Assembly (NCBI GenBank): GCA_963789495.1
Contig: CAWBLP010000006.1
Coordinates: 124,001-188,000 of the forward strand
Source of the DNA: CAWBLP01 sp963789495
GTDB taxonomy: Bacteria > Pseudomonadota > Alphaproteobacteria > Acetobacterales > Acetobacteraceae
DNA: 64,000 nt
Reading direction: 5' to 3'
Each line of letters opens with the position of its first letter. Positions within the stretch are counted from its first letter, which is position 1. The notes beneath the pieces are model-generated. The model ran no database searches, was not told the DNA's origin, and worked only from the letters and a program-made list of their open reading frames with translations. The position numbers and the translations under genes were made by a program. Shown here piece by piece: positions 52,917 through 61,454 of this stretch.

Positions 52917-53795
52917 TTATTCTGCCGCCTGGGCGACGGTCATGTCGCGGCCGGCGACGGTGGTACGGCGCATATCGCGTGGCTTGCTGTTATCGTAACG
53001 CCGCACGCGATGCATGGTGTCACTGTTGTCCCACATCACCAGGTCGAACGGGCGCCAGTGATGCGCATAGACGAACCGGCGTTGCGTGGCGTGCTCGGTC
53101 AGGTCGCGGATGAAGGCGCGGGCTTCCGGGATCGGCCAGCCGATGATCGTGCCGATATGTGACCCGAGATACAGCGATTTGCGGCCGGTGGCCGGATGCG
53201 TGCGCACCAGACGTTGCCGCACCGGACGCATGGTGGCGCGTTCCGCGTCGGTGAGATCGGAAAAGCCGAGTGTTTCTCGAGAATATATCAGGGAATGTTC
53301 GCAGACGAGGGGTTCGATTTCGGATCTGGTGGCATCGTCCAGTGCGTCATAGGCGGCGCGCATATCGGTGAATTCGGTGTCGCCGCCGTGGTCCGCAACG
53401 ATGCGGCCGGACAGGATGGAATACTTCGCCGGTACCGCTTTGAACGAGCTGTCGGAATGCCACAGCATATTGCCCAGGCTGTACAGCCGCCGCCGGTTGT
53501 CGCGCCCGAGCAGGCTGTTGTCCTTGTCGAGATTGGACACATCCGCGAAGGCCGGATGCAGGCGCTGTTCGCCGGGCTTGGAGATGCCGGTGCCGCCGGT
53601 GACTTCGAGTTCACCGAACGCCTGGCTGAATTCGAGTTGCTGGTCGTCGGTGATGCGCTGGTCGCGGAACACCAGCACAGCGTGCTGGTCGATGGCTGTC
53701 TCGATCTGCCGCGCCTGTTCGGCACTGATCGGGTGGGACAGATCGAGATCGGTCACCTCGGCAGCGAATACCGGATGCAGCGGTTGGACGTTCAC
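52917..53795 (-). CDS. TauD/TfdA-family dioxygenase (tandem paralogue)
   Basis: A 292-residue paralogue of the gene at 52002, with the same blocks: LVFRDQRITDDQQLEFSQAF, NMLWHSDSSFKAVPAKYSIL, HPATGRKSLYLGSHIG and WDNSDTMHRVRRYDNSKPRD ending MRRTTVAGRDM. The GTG at 53795 is chosen because AGGAGG lies just upstream and it aligns with the paralogue's N-terminus; a longer frame reaches 53888. First gene of a probable three-gene operon with the cyclase. Tandem duplication with retained active sites suggests stereo- or substrate-specific partners, as seen for enantiomer-specific aryloxy dioxygenases. Confidence 0.9.
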   Translation of the reverse strand: MNVQPLHPVFAAEVTDLDLSHPISAEQARQIETAIDQHAVLVFRDQRITDDQQLEFSQAFGELEVTGGTGISKPGEQRLHPAFADVSNLDKDNSLLGRDNRRRLYSLGNMLWHSDSSFKAVPAKYSILSGRIVADHGGDTEFTDMRAAYDALDDATRSEIEPLVCEHSLIYSRETLGFSDLTDAERATMRPVRQRLVRTHPATGRKSLYLGSHIGTIIGWPIPEARAFIRDLTEHATQRRFVYAHHWRPFDLVMWDNSDTMHRVRRYDNSKPRDMRRTTVAGRDMTVAQAAE

Positions 53796-53911
53796 GATGC
53801 CTCCTGGGTCGGGGATGATGGCTGGTTGCGTCCGGCGGGCGCGGTCCTCCGTGCCGGAACTTAAGCCGATTGCGATCGACACGTCCAAACCGGCATCCGC
53901 CGGCAGGCTCG

Positions 53912-53932
53912 CGATCCGATATCATCGGATCG
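53912..53932. promoter_or_regulatory. 21-bp inverted repeat in a 383-bp gene-free gap
   Basis: A perfect 9-bp dyad (CGATCCGAT, spacer ATC, ATCGGATCG) lies 117 bp upstream of the first TauD gene. It may be an operator or a hairpin. The rest of the gene-free stretch 53796-54178 shows no convincing gene, RNA or repeat. Confidence 0.45.
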
Positions 53933-54178
53933 GTCGCGGCACGGTGGATATCCCGTCCTGATCGGCGCAGGTCGGCCATCCGCGGGGTTTGACCCGGCCA
54001 TCTGCCCCGAAACAGCACGCAGCGCGCGTTTCGAGACCAGATCGTTCCGGCGTAAGTGGCCGAGCCAGGCCCCAACAAGTCGCATGACGGGCGTGCCGGC
54101 CGGCTGATTGCACGCGCATAGGGCCTCCGCCCGCACGCGACGCCACACTCTGTCGCTGACTTCGGAACACGACCGGAA

Positions 54179-55684
54179 TCACTGCCGGGGCAATCGCACG
54201 GCCGGCACGTCGGCGGGCAGAGCGTCCACCCGATAGACCTGAAACACCTCGAATGGCGCTGCCGCGGCCCCGCGTTCCGCCACACCGACCAGCCGCGCGC
54301 CGGGCCAGATCGCGGCATCGGGTGGGGCGTCCCGCGCCGGCCAGAGCAGCAGCGCGCTGCCTGGTTCGGCCTCGGCCCGCGGCAGCTCAAACAGCGCCCA
54401 TCGCGGCGCCACGCCGACCACCGGCAGATCGCGGGGCAGGATGAAAGCCAGCTCGCTCGCGACAGCATATTGGGTGGATACCACCTCGCGCGCGCCCTCC
54501 CGCGCGGCCAGTTCGGCGAGCTGTGCCGCAAGTCCTCGCCAGCCCACCAGTTGCCGTCCCACCAGGTCGAGCCGGGCCGGCAACGGCACCAGACTGACCG
54601 CGGCCTGCGCGTAGGCCAGCAGCGTGATGACCAGCCCGAGCGCCAGCGCCGGGCGGAACAGCCGCCGCAACCAAACCCCGTCCAGTCCGGCCGCGGCTAT
54701 GGCGGCGGCCGGATAGAGAATGCACGGCCAGTTTCCCTGCACCCGGTCGCCCAAGGCGTGCTGCAGGAACACCAGCACGCCGGGAAGGATCAGCGCGGCC
54801 AGCAGGCTCCACACCGCGTCCCGGCTGCGCCAGGCCTGCCGCACCGCCAGCACGCCGCCCGCCACGCACAGCACGAACACAAGAGGCGTGGCGAGGCCGA
54901 ACTGGCCGCCCACCAGCTCCCCCAGGAAACGCACGGCCCGGTCCGGCTGCCAATCCTGAACGCGGCCGCCCTGCCGGACGAAGCTCGCCCAGTCATGGCT
55001 GGCGTTCCACCGCACCACCGGCAAAAACACGACGCCGGCGGTCAGCGCCCCAAGCCATGGCGTCGGGCGAGCCAGCCAGCGCCGCATCGCCGGCGTCCAG
55101 AGCAGCCACAGCCCTACCCCGGCGATCAGAAGGGCGGCGGTGTATTTGCTTGCCATCGCCAGCCCGGCGAACAGGCCGGCGAGCAGCCACCATTGCGCTG
55201 TCCCGCCGGTGACGATCCGGGCGAGTGCCCAGAGACAGGCCGTCCAGAAGAACAGCAGCGGCGTGTCGGGGGTCATGATGACCGCGCCCACTCCGAACAA
55301 CAGCGTCGCGTTCAGCAGCGCCGCCGCGACAAACCCGGCGTTGCGGCCGGGCAGCAGCCGATCCGCGGCATCCGCCAGCAGCAGCGAGCCGAACGCGGCG
55401 GAGAGCGGGGCCAGCAGCCGCACGCCCAACGGGATCGGGCCGAACACCGCGGTGCCCAGCCAGATCCACAGCGCCACCATCGGCGGATGATCCAGGTAAC
55501 CTGGCGCCAGGGCACGCGACCAGACCCAGTAATACGCCTCATCCGGCGCGAGCGGCGTCACGCCGGCGACGACGAGGCGCATGGCGGTCAATACCAGCAG
55601 CAGTCCCGGAAGAGCGGTGTTGCGCCAGTGGAGCGTGGTCTCAGGAGGCTCGGCCGGTGGAATGGGTGCGTGCTCCGCCGTCAT
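54179..55684 (-). CDS. Glycosyltransferase family 39-type membrane protein (ArnT/PMT-like)
   Basis: A 501-residue inner-membrane glycosyltransferase with about 10-12 helices that would use a polyprenyl-phosphate sugar. The catalytic first loop has LAPDEAYYWVWSRALAPGYL with the DE motif, followed by DHPPMVALWIWLGTAVFG, and FFWTACLWALARIVTGG and LAMASKYTAALLIAGVGLWL, a pattern typical of bacterial GT39/PMT_2 proteins. The C-terminal ~140 residues are a soluble periplasmic domain. The acceptor (lipid A, glycan or protein) is unknown. It is monocistronic; a terminator for the preceding gene lies upstream. Confidence 0.9.
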   Translation of the reverse strand: MTAEHAPIPPAEPPETTLHWRNTALPGLLLVLTAMRLVVAGVTPLAPDEAYYWVWSRALAPGYLDHPPMVALWIWLGTAVFGPIPLGVRLLAPLSAAFGSLLLADAADRLLPGRNAGFVAAALLNATLLFGVGAVIMTPDTPLLFFWTACLWALARIVTGGTAQWWLLAGLFAGLAMASKYTAALLIAGVGLWLLWTPAMRRWLARPTPWLGALTAGVVFLPVVRWNASHDWASFVRQGGRVQDWQPDRAVRFLGELVGGQFGLATPLVFVLCVAGGVLAVRQAWRSRDAVWSLLAALILPGVLVFLQHALGDRVQGNWPCILYPAAAIAAAGLDGVWLRRLFRPALALGLVITLLAYAQAAVSLVPLPARLDLVGRQLVGWRGLAAQLAELAAREGAREVVSTQYAVASELAFILPRDLPVVGVAPRWALFELPRAEAEPGSALLLWPARDAPPDAAIWPGARLVGVAERGAAAAPFEVFQVYRVDALPADVPAVRLPRQ

Positions 55685-55766
55685 CGCGTGGCGACCTGGT
55701 TGGTCATCCCGGTGCCGCGACGCAGTCCGACGGGGCGACGAGGTCGTTCACCGGGCCGGTGGCATG

Positions 55767-55803
55767 AAAAAGGGGCGCGTCCTCCATTCGCAGGACGCGC
55801 CCC
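55767..55803 (-). terminator. Intrinsic terminator (minus strand)
   Basis: A perfect 12-bp GC-rich stem (GGGGCGCGTCCT/AGGACGCGCCCC) with an 8-nt loop is followed on the minus strand by five T residues. It lies about 100 bp past the stop of the M28-like gene and is the clearest Rho-independent terminator in the window. Confidence 0.8.
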
Positions 55804-55900
55804 CAAGTTCGGAGAGGAACTGACTGCGCGCCAGTTCGGCCAGGAGATTTACATGCCGCAAATAATTTATCAAATGCAAAATGAGCCCGGCGCGGTCGGA

Positions 55901-57070
55901 TCATCGCGCCAGCGATTGCACCAGGCGCGCGCCGGACGCGGCGATCCGGGCCACCGCCGTCAGGTCCACCGCATGCGGCCAGCGGTCCTGCGGCATATGG
56001 AACAGAGGATTGCTGCCGACCAGCGTGACATACCGCCCGCCGGCGCGATGGATGTCGCGCGTCTCGCCACTCGGCACCAGCGTCTTCGGCGCAATCCTCT
56101 CGGCCGGCTGCCCCATCTCGCGGAGCACCGCCTCGCCCGAGGCTCGCAGCATGTCGTCAGCCGAGAGCAGCGACAGGCTGCCGCCAGTCGCGCCGAGATT
56201 GGCGCCGTAATGCACCCACACCGCCCCCTGCCGGGACGGCGGCCCGTCCCAGCCGGCGCGACCCGCCAGGAACGCGTCCAGCCCGAGATGGCCCAGTTCG
56301 TGGCCACTATTGGCGGTCAGCACCACCGGACAATCCGGCGGCGCGGCCAGCAAAGCGCGCAACGATTCCAGCCAGCACACCAAGCCGCCGCCACGCTCCG
56401 AGGTGGACTGAAACCAGGAACTGCGCGGCGTCATCACCACCAAGGTCGGCAGGTGCGCATCGCGCCCGGGCAACGTGACCACCACGTTCTGAGCCTGGGC
56501 CGGTAGGCGCCGGCTATGGGCAACCAGCCGCACCGGCGCATGCCGCGCGACGGCAGCCCGCAACGCATCGGCGGAATCACTGGCGAGCTGGATGGCCGGC
56601 ACACCGTAGGGAGCGTTGAACTGCTCCGCATTCAGCAATGCCAGGCCGGGTTTCGGACCCTCGGTGACGATGACCAGGCCGCGATGCGCTGATTCGCGGC
56701 GCAAACGGCGGTAGTCGCCGGCATAGACCGATTGCGGCGACAGGACAGAAACCCCGATCGCCGCGTCACTGCCGGCCTCCCCGAGCCGTCCGGCCAGGCC
56801 GTCGGGGTCGGTGGACGGGGCGTCGAACACCGGAACCCCCTCGATCCGGGTGCCGTCCAGTTCCAGCCAGGCGGAAACCGGATCGACCCGATCCAGCGCG
56901 AAGCTTTCCGCCCGCACCTCCGCGCCCAGTGCCGCGGCCTCCCGCATCAGCCAGTCCGCGCCAGCCGCGTCGCCTTCCGTGCCGGTGCGATGCGGACCTT
57001 GCGAGTCCCAGGCCTGCAGCCAGGCGGCGGCACGCGCACGGGCCTCGGTCAATGACCAGGGTTCGGGCAT
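55901..57070 (-). CDS. M28-like peptidase-fold protein with degenerate metal site
   Basis: A 389-residue protein resembling M28 aminopeptidases: an N-terminal HRTGTEGDAAGADWLMREAA block, a PA-like insert, and AQNVVVTLPGRDAHLPTLVV. In true M28 enzymes the next strand gives H-x-D and the loop N-D-N; here it reads MTPRSSWFQSTSERGGGLVC. The EE pair reads NSGHELGHLGLDAFL, and only the terminal His (FHMPQD) looks ordinary. So most zinc ligands are replaced, although HELGH could form a different site. It may be a non-peptidase or a hydrolase with altered metal use. It ends the minus-strand cluster with the ThDP enzyme, 23 bp apart. Confidence 0.75.
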   Translation of the reverse strand: MPEPWSLTEARARAAAWLQAWDSQGPHRTGTEGDAAGADWLMREAAALGAEVRAESFALDRVDPVSAWLELDGTRIEGVPVFDAPSTDPDGLAGRLGEAGSDAAIGVSVLSPQSVYAGDYRRLRRESAHRGLVIVTEGPKPGLALLNAEQFNAPYGVPAIQLASDSADALRAAVARHAPVRLVAHSRRLPAQAQNVVVTLPGRDAHLPTLVVMTPRSSWFQSTSERGGGLVCWLESLRALLAAPPDCPVVLTANSGHELGHLGLDAFLAGRAGWDGPPSRQGAVWVHYGANLGATGGSLSLLSADDMLRASGEAVLREMGQPAERIAPKTLVPSGETRDIHRAGGRYVTLVGSNPLFHMPQDRWPHAVDLTAVARIAASGARLVQSLAR

Positions 57071-57093
57071 CGCTGTTGTCTCCCTCCGCCGTT

Positions 57094-58737
57094 TCAGCTT
57101 GCGCGGCGCACCAGCGGGGCCGGAATGCTCTCGATCATGACGTTGATGCAGGCCGGCTTGCCGCTGGCCAGCGCGCGTTCCACCGCGCCCGCCATCTGGT
57201 CGACATGCTCGACCAGCTCGCCATGCCCGCCCATCGCCGCCACCACCCGGTCGTAGCGTGTCGGCAACAATTCACAGCCATGCGTGCGGTTCTTGCCGTA
57301 GTCGCGCACCTGCAGGTTGTACTCGGCATTCCAGCGCGAGTCGGTGCCAACGATCGCGATGATCGGCAACTCCCGGCGCACCGCCGTTTCGAACTCCGCC
57401 ATGTGGAAGCCGAACGTGCCGTCGCCCAGCACCGCGAACACCGGCGCCTTCGACTCCACGACGCGCGCGGCATTCGCCATCGGCAGCGAGCTGCCGATCG
57501 AGCCCGCCACACCGTTGATCATGCGGCGATCGTTGTGCAGGAGGCTTTGGCCCCACTGCGCGAACTCACCGCCGTCGCAGATCAGCACGGTGTCGGGATC
57601 GGCTTCGACATAGGGCTTCAGCGCGCGAAACACCTCCACCGCATGCAGCCGGTCCGGCGTGGCGGACCGCAGCGTCGCCCAGGCAGCCGGCCGATCGGCG
57701 AAACACGACTGCGCCTCGCGCAGCCAGGTCACGCGGGCATCGCTGCCGGGGCCTGCGTGCTGGATCAGTGTCTCGGCGGCCGGACGCGTATCGGCGATGC
57801 AGGCGAAGGCGATCTGCTCACCTTTGGCACGCACGGCGCGTTCCAGCAGCGGTCCTTCGGGATCGATCACGATGAAGCGGCACTGCGGATCGACCGCCGG
57901 CGCGGCACCGAACTTCAAGGTGAAATCCAGCGCCTTGCCGAGCAGGACGATGAGGTCGGCGCGCTGCACCAGATCGGTGAAGGCGCCCAGTGTCGCGTCG
58001 TTGAAGCCGCGCGGGCTTTCCATGATGCAGGTCGGCACCTGCAGCGCGGATTCGATCCGCGCCAGCAGAGCACGCCCGCTGCGATTGGCCAGTTGCGGGC
58101 CAGCGATCAGCAGCGGCCGCTGCGCTGCGCCGAGGATGGTGACGATCGCGTCGGCCGATTGCGCGCTCAGCGTCACGGAGGGTGCGGTGAAGTCGGCCGC
58201 GTCGGGCCAGGCGATGGCATCCTCGGCCAGCCGCGCATCCAGCAGGTCGGACGGCAGGCTGAGATGCACCGGCCCGGGGCGTCCGGCTTTCGCGATGCGC
58301 AGCGCCTTGGCGACGTCGGCACCGATTGTGTGAAGACTGGTCGCGGTCCAGGAGGCTTTGCTGACCGGCGCGGCCATCTCCGCCTGGCGTAGTTCCTGGA
58401 ATCCGCCACGGCCGAGCTGATCGGTTTCGGTGTGGCCGGACAGCAGAACCATGGGCGATTCCTGGCCCAGCGCGGTGAACAGCGCGGAGACGGCGTTGGC
58501 GTGGCCGGGACCGCCGGTGACCATGGCAATGCCGGGTTCACCGGTCAGCCGACCATAGGCGTCCGCCATGTGCACGGCGGCAGCTTCGTGCCGCGTGTGG
58601 ATCAGATCGAGCCTGGTTTCCAGCGCGGCATCGAACAGCGACATGATGTGGTTGCCGGACAGCGTGAAGATCGATCGATAGCCGGCGCGTTCCAACGTGC
58701 GCATGACGATGTCGGCGCCGCGGAGGGATTGGCTCAT
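57094..58737 (-). CDS. Thiamine pyrophosphate-dependent enzyme (acetolactate synthase/benzoylformate decarboxylase-like)
   Basis: A 547-residue ThDP enzyme with the three standard domains. The Pyr domain has LDLIHTRHEAAAVHMADAYG with the catalytic Glu, then GIAMVTGGPGHANAVSALF. The central domain has RPLLIAGPQLANRSGRALLA. The PP domain has the ThDP motif from VLICDGGEFAQWGQ through FAVLGDGTFGFHMAEFETAV. It could carboligate or decarboxylate 2-oxo acids. The C-terminal metal motif GDG...N-style sequence is GDG-26-N-like but I cannot confirm the Asn. It neighbours a PRISE-type reductase and the M28-like protein on the same strand, likely one transcript. Confidence 0.9.
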   Translation of the reverse strand: MSQSLRGADIVMRTLERAGYRSIFTLSGNHIMSLFDAALETRLDLIHTRHEAAAVHMADAYGRLTGEPGIAMVTGGPGHANAVSALFTALGQESPMVLLSGHTETDQLGRGGFQELRQAEMAAPVSKASWTATSLHTIGADVAKALRIAKAGRPGPVHLSLPSDLLDARLAEDAIAWPDAADFTAPSVTLSAQSADAIVTILGAAQRPLLIAGPQLANRSGRALLARIESALQVPTCIMESPRGFNDATLGAFTDLVQRADLIVLLGKALDFTLKFGAAPAVDPQCRFIVIDPEGPLLERAVRAKGEQIAFACIADTRPAAETLIQHAGPGSDARVTWLREAQSCFADRPAAWATLRSATPDRLHAVEVFRALKPYVEADPDTVLICDGGEFAQWGQSLLHNDRRMINGVAGSIGSSLPMANAARVVESKAPVFAVLGDGTFGFHMAEFETAVRRELPIIAIVGTDSRWNAEYNLQVRDYGKNRTHGCELLPTRYDRVVAAMGGHGELVEHVDQMAGAVERALASGKPACINVMIESIPAPLVRRAS

Positions 58738-58759
58738 GGCAGGGATTTCCGTTGCAAAA

Positions 58760-59812
58760 TCAAGGGAGGATGTTCAGTCCGCGATAGGCGTTCAGATGGT
58801 CGATGAACAGCGCCTCGGAGTCGACATGCTCGGTGAAGCCCGCCGCGCGTGCACGATTCATCGAGGACACCACATCCCAGTCGATGTTCCACACGAAATC
58901 ACCGTAGGGCCACAGCGCGACATCGGTGATATCGGGAAAGCGCAGTCCGTGGCGGGTCGCAATACGTTGCCACACCGGCTGCTTGTCCGCCATCCAGCGT
59001 TCCAGGTGCAACGGTCGCACGATGCCGCAGCGCAGCTCGAATAACTCGGCCAGACGCGGCCACAGACGCGACCAGCGGAACACGTCGCCATTGGTGATGT
59101 TGAACGCCTGGTCGGCGGCACGCGGCTCCGTCATCGCCCAGCGGATGAAACGCGCCAGCAGCGCGGTGTCGGTGAGTTCGGTCAGCGCGGTGTAGGCGCC
59201 GGGCTTGCCGGGAAAGTCGAACGCAGCGCCCAATTCCTTGCAGATCGCCGCGTAGGCGCCGACCACGGTGATGAGATTGCGCGACCGGCCGGGCGCGACA
59301 TCCACCAGATATTGCGGGCGGCTCGCGGACCAGGTCCAGGCCTTGCCATGGCGGCGCTCTGTCAACAGATCCTGCTGGTCGTAATAGAAATTCGGCGGCA
59401 GATGGCGCGGGTCGTCTTCCCGTGTCGGCGTCAGCATCGCACCGAGATGCAGCCCGTACCACTTGCCACCTTCCAGAAGATGCACGTGGCGCAGGGCGGG
59501 CGTGTCGGCGGCGTCCAGCAGGTTGCGCAGCATTGCGACATTGGCCGGCACGTCTTCGACGCCGCCCTCGCCGAATGGCGCGCGTGCGGAATACACCAGA
59601 TGGGTGACCGCGCCGGCCGCTTCCACCGCCGCGCGGCAGGAGGCGGGATCGGTGAAATCGGTCGCGATGTAGCGTGTGTTGGCTGGCGATGAGCGTGGCG
59701 GATTGCGGCACAGCCCGACCACCTGCCATCCCGGCGTGGATGCCAGCAGTTCGGTCAGCCGTGACGCCGCAGCCCCGGTGGCGCCGGCGATGAGAGCGAG
59801 AGTGTCAGCCAC
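58760..59812 (-). CDS. PRISE-type NAD-dependent epimerase/reductase (progesterone 5-beta-reductase/iridoid synthase-like)
   Basis: A 350-residue atypical SDR. The nucleotide-binding N-terminus is ALIAGATGAAASRLTELLAS. Group-specific blocks are THLVYSARAPFGEGG, LLEGGKWYGLHLG, the catalytic Tyr region LPPNFYYDQQDLLTERR with WTWSASRPQYLVDVAPG, and NITNGDVFRWSRLWPRLAEL, all common to PRISE enzymes that reduce enones. It would reduce an alpha,beta-unsaturated carbonyl compound. It starts 90 bp from the racemase-like gene and 22 bp before the ThDP gene, which may form one pathway unit (inference). Confidence 0.87.
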   Translation of the reverse strand: MADTLALIAGATGAAASRLTELLASTPGWQVVGLCRNPPRSSPANTRYIATDFTDPASCRAAVEAAGAVTHLVYSARAPFGEGGVEDVPANVAMLRNLLDAADTPALRHVHLLEGGKWYGLHLGAMLTPTREDDPRHLPPNFYYDQQDLLTERRHGKAWTWSASRPQYLVDVAPGRSRNLITVVGAYAAICKELGAAFDFPGKPGAYTALTELTDTALLARFIRWAMTEPRAADQAFNITNGDVFRWSRLWPRLAELFELRCGIVRPLHLERWMADKQPVWQRIATRHGLRFPDITDVALWPYGDFVWNIDWDVVSSMNRARAAGFTEHVDSEALFIDHLNAYRGLNILP

Positions 59813-59902
59813 GGCGAGTCCCTGGTTGCGACGTGTTGCCGGCGAGCTTAGCGCATTCCGTGAGTCATGCAGCGTGGCGCTGTCATCGTGCGCAAGCGGG
59901 TC

Positions 59903-60715
59903 TCAGAACTTCAACCGATCGACCCCGTAGAACGCTGCCACCTGATCGACCCGCTCCGAGCTCGGTACGGAATTGAACCACCCATGCCGGCTGTGGCGAA
60001 TCCCGGTGGTGCGATGCAAGTCCACCATCAGCTCCGCCATCTTCATCGTGCTGGTCAGGCCATCCACCACCGGCACGTCATCTACGCGATTGATCCCATT
60101 CATCGCCAGCAACAAATTCAGCGGCACCTCACCCGGCACGATCACGTCCGCACCGGTCTCGCGGATCACCCGCCGCGCGGCCTCCTGGAACCGCTCGATC
60201 AGCGGACCCGGGGTCTGATACGCTGGCAGAACCTCCTTGAAGCTCAACCCGGACGCCACCACACCGGCACAGCGCGACTCCAGCCCGTAATTGCGAACCT
60301 GCTCCTGATACAGCGGGATCATCCGATCGATGAACAGCATGATCGCAAAACGCTGCCCGAACATTGTCGCCAGATGGCAGCAGGTCTCGCCCATGCCGAT
60401 TACCGGGATGTCGACGATGGACCGTACCTCCCGCAGCATCGGATTCGGCAGCGTGCACATGGCAAACGCATCGAACCCGTCCCGCTGCGCCGCTCGACCC
60501 GCGGCCACCCACTGATTGCCATGAATCCAGAATGTGTAGCCATAGCCGATATCGTCACCCGGGTAGTTGCCGGGATAGGTGCCTTCCGCCTGGCCATGAA
60601 ACACCACCTCGGTGTCCGGCCGCAGGGTCTTGCCGAGATGCGTGCGCATGGCGTCCGCATAACCCGGCAGGTCGGAGAGCACGGTGAAACTCTGGTGCCA
60701 GATGCGCATGCCCAT
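59903..60715 (-). CDS. Asp/Glu/hydantoin racemase-family protein
   Basis: A 270-residue racemase-superfamily protein: MRIWHQSFTVLSDLPGYADA, then GFDAFAMCTLPNPMLREVRS, IVDIPVIGMGETCCHLATMF, and a second-site block VIVPGEVPLNLLLAMNG. The first Cys (AMCTLPNP) is one position off the canonical site; the second site has Gly-Glu in place of Cys. Like the two other copies in this window (3887 and 23615) it lacks the usual two-cysteine pair. It is the gene just downstream of livF on the same strand, so it may process the ligand brought in by the Liv transporter. Start 60715 is used; ATG 60709 is also in frame. Confidence 0.8.
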   Translation of the reverse strand: MGMRIWHQSFTVLSDLPGYADAMRTHLGKTLRPDTEVVFHGQAEGTYPGNYPGDDIGYGYTFWIHGNQWVAAGRAAQRDGFDAFAMCTLPNPMLREVRSIVDIPVIGMGETCCHLATMFGQRFAIMLFIDRMIPLYQEQVRNYGLESRCAGVVASGLSFKEVLPAYQTPGPLIERFQEAARRVIRETGADVIVPGEVPLNLLLAMNGINRVDDVPVVDGLTSTMKMAELMVDLHRTTGIRHSRHGWFNSVPSSERVDQVAAFYGVDRLKF

Positions 60716-60764
60716 GGTGCAGTGTCCTCGTCATGTCATGTCGTGAAAACGGCCGTCCGTCACC

Positions 60765-61448
60765 TCAGAACCAGGCCCACAAATCTTCCTTCCGCTCCAG
60801 CTCGCGGCTGGGACCGTCGAACACGATGCGGCCGGATTTCAGCACGATCGCCCGCGTGGCAAGCTTCAGCGTCGCCGGAATGTTCTGCTCCACGATCACC
60901 ACCGTGGTGCCGGACTCCCGGTTGATCCGCACCAGGCTGTCCAGCACGTCGCGCACGATCACCGGCGCCAGCCCGGTGGATGGCTCGTCCAGCAGCAGAA
61001 TGCTGGGCCGCGTCATCAACGCCATGCCCAGCGCGAGAATCTGTTGCTGGCCTCCGCTCAGCGATCCTGCCGACTGCGCACCGCGCTGTTGCAAAATCGG
61101 GAACAGGCGAAACACATCCTCCACGCGACTGTCACCGTGGTTCAGTCCGGCAATGGCGAGGTTCTGCCGCACCGTCAGGTCACGAAACACGTTGTGGCCC
61201 TGCGGCACGAAGCCGATGCCGCGCCGCACGTTGCGGAACACCGCACCGGGCAGGATCGCCTCGCCACGGTATGAAACCGCACCCGCCATTTCCGCCACGT
61301 CACCCACGGCACAGCGCATCAACGTGGTCTTGCCGGCACCGTTATGGCCGAACACGGCGATCGCTTCGCCATCCGCAACGCTGAAACCGATATCCCTCAA
61401 TACCGGCACGCCGCCATAACCAGCCGAAACTCCGGAAAATGCCAGCAT
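60765..61448 (-). CDS. livF: Branched-chain amino acid-type ABC transporter ATPase LivF
   Basis: A 227-residue ATPase: Walker A VFGHNGAGKTTLMRCAVGDV, signature SLSGGQQQILALGMAL, Walker B SILLLDEPSTGLAP and H-loop VVIVEQNIPATL. The GGxPVL-type N-terminus and the short C-terminus are typical of LivF. It begins six bases after the livG stop. In this family the cargo may be an amide, urea or aromatic acid as well as amino acids. Confidence 0.94.
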   Translation of the reverse strand: MLAFSGVSAGYGGVPVLRDIGFSVADGEAIAVFGHNGAGKTTLMRCAVGDVAEMAGAVSYRGEAILPGAVFRNVRRGIGFVPQGHNVFRDLTVRQNLAIAGLNHGDSRVEDVFRLFPILQQRGAQSAGSLSGGQQQILALGMALMTRPSILLLDEPSTGLAPVIVRDVLDSLVRINRESGTTVVIVEQNIPATLKLATRAIVLKSGRIVFDGPSRELERKEDLWAWF

Positions 61449-61454
61449 CTGCCG

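Noticed and set aside
54470..56506. 678-codon plus-strand open frame
   Set aside because: It runs antisense through the GT39 and M28-like genes and a clear terminator; Gln/Arg-rich shadow sequence.
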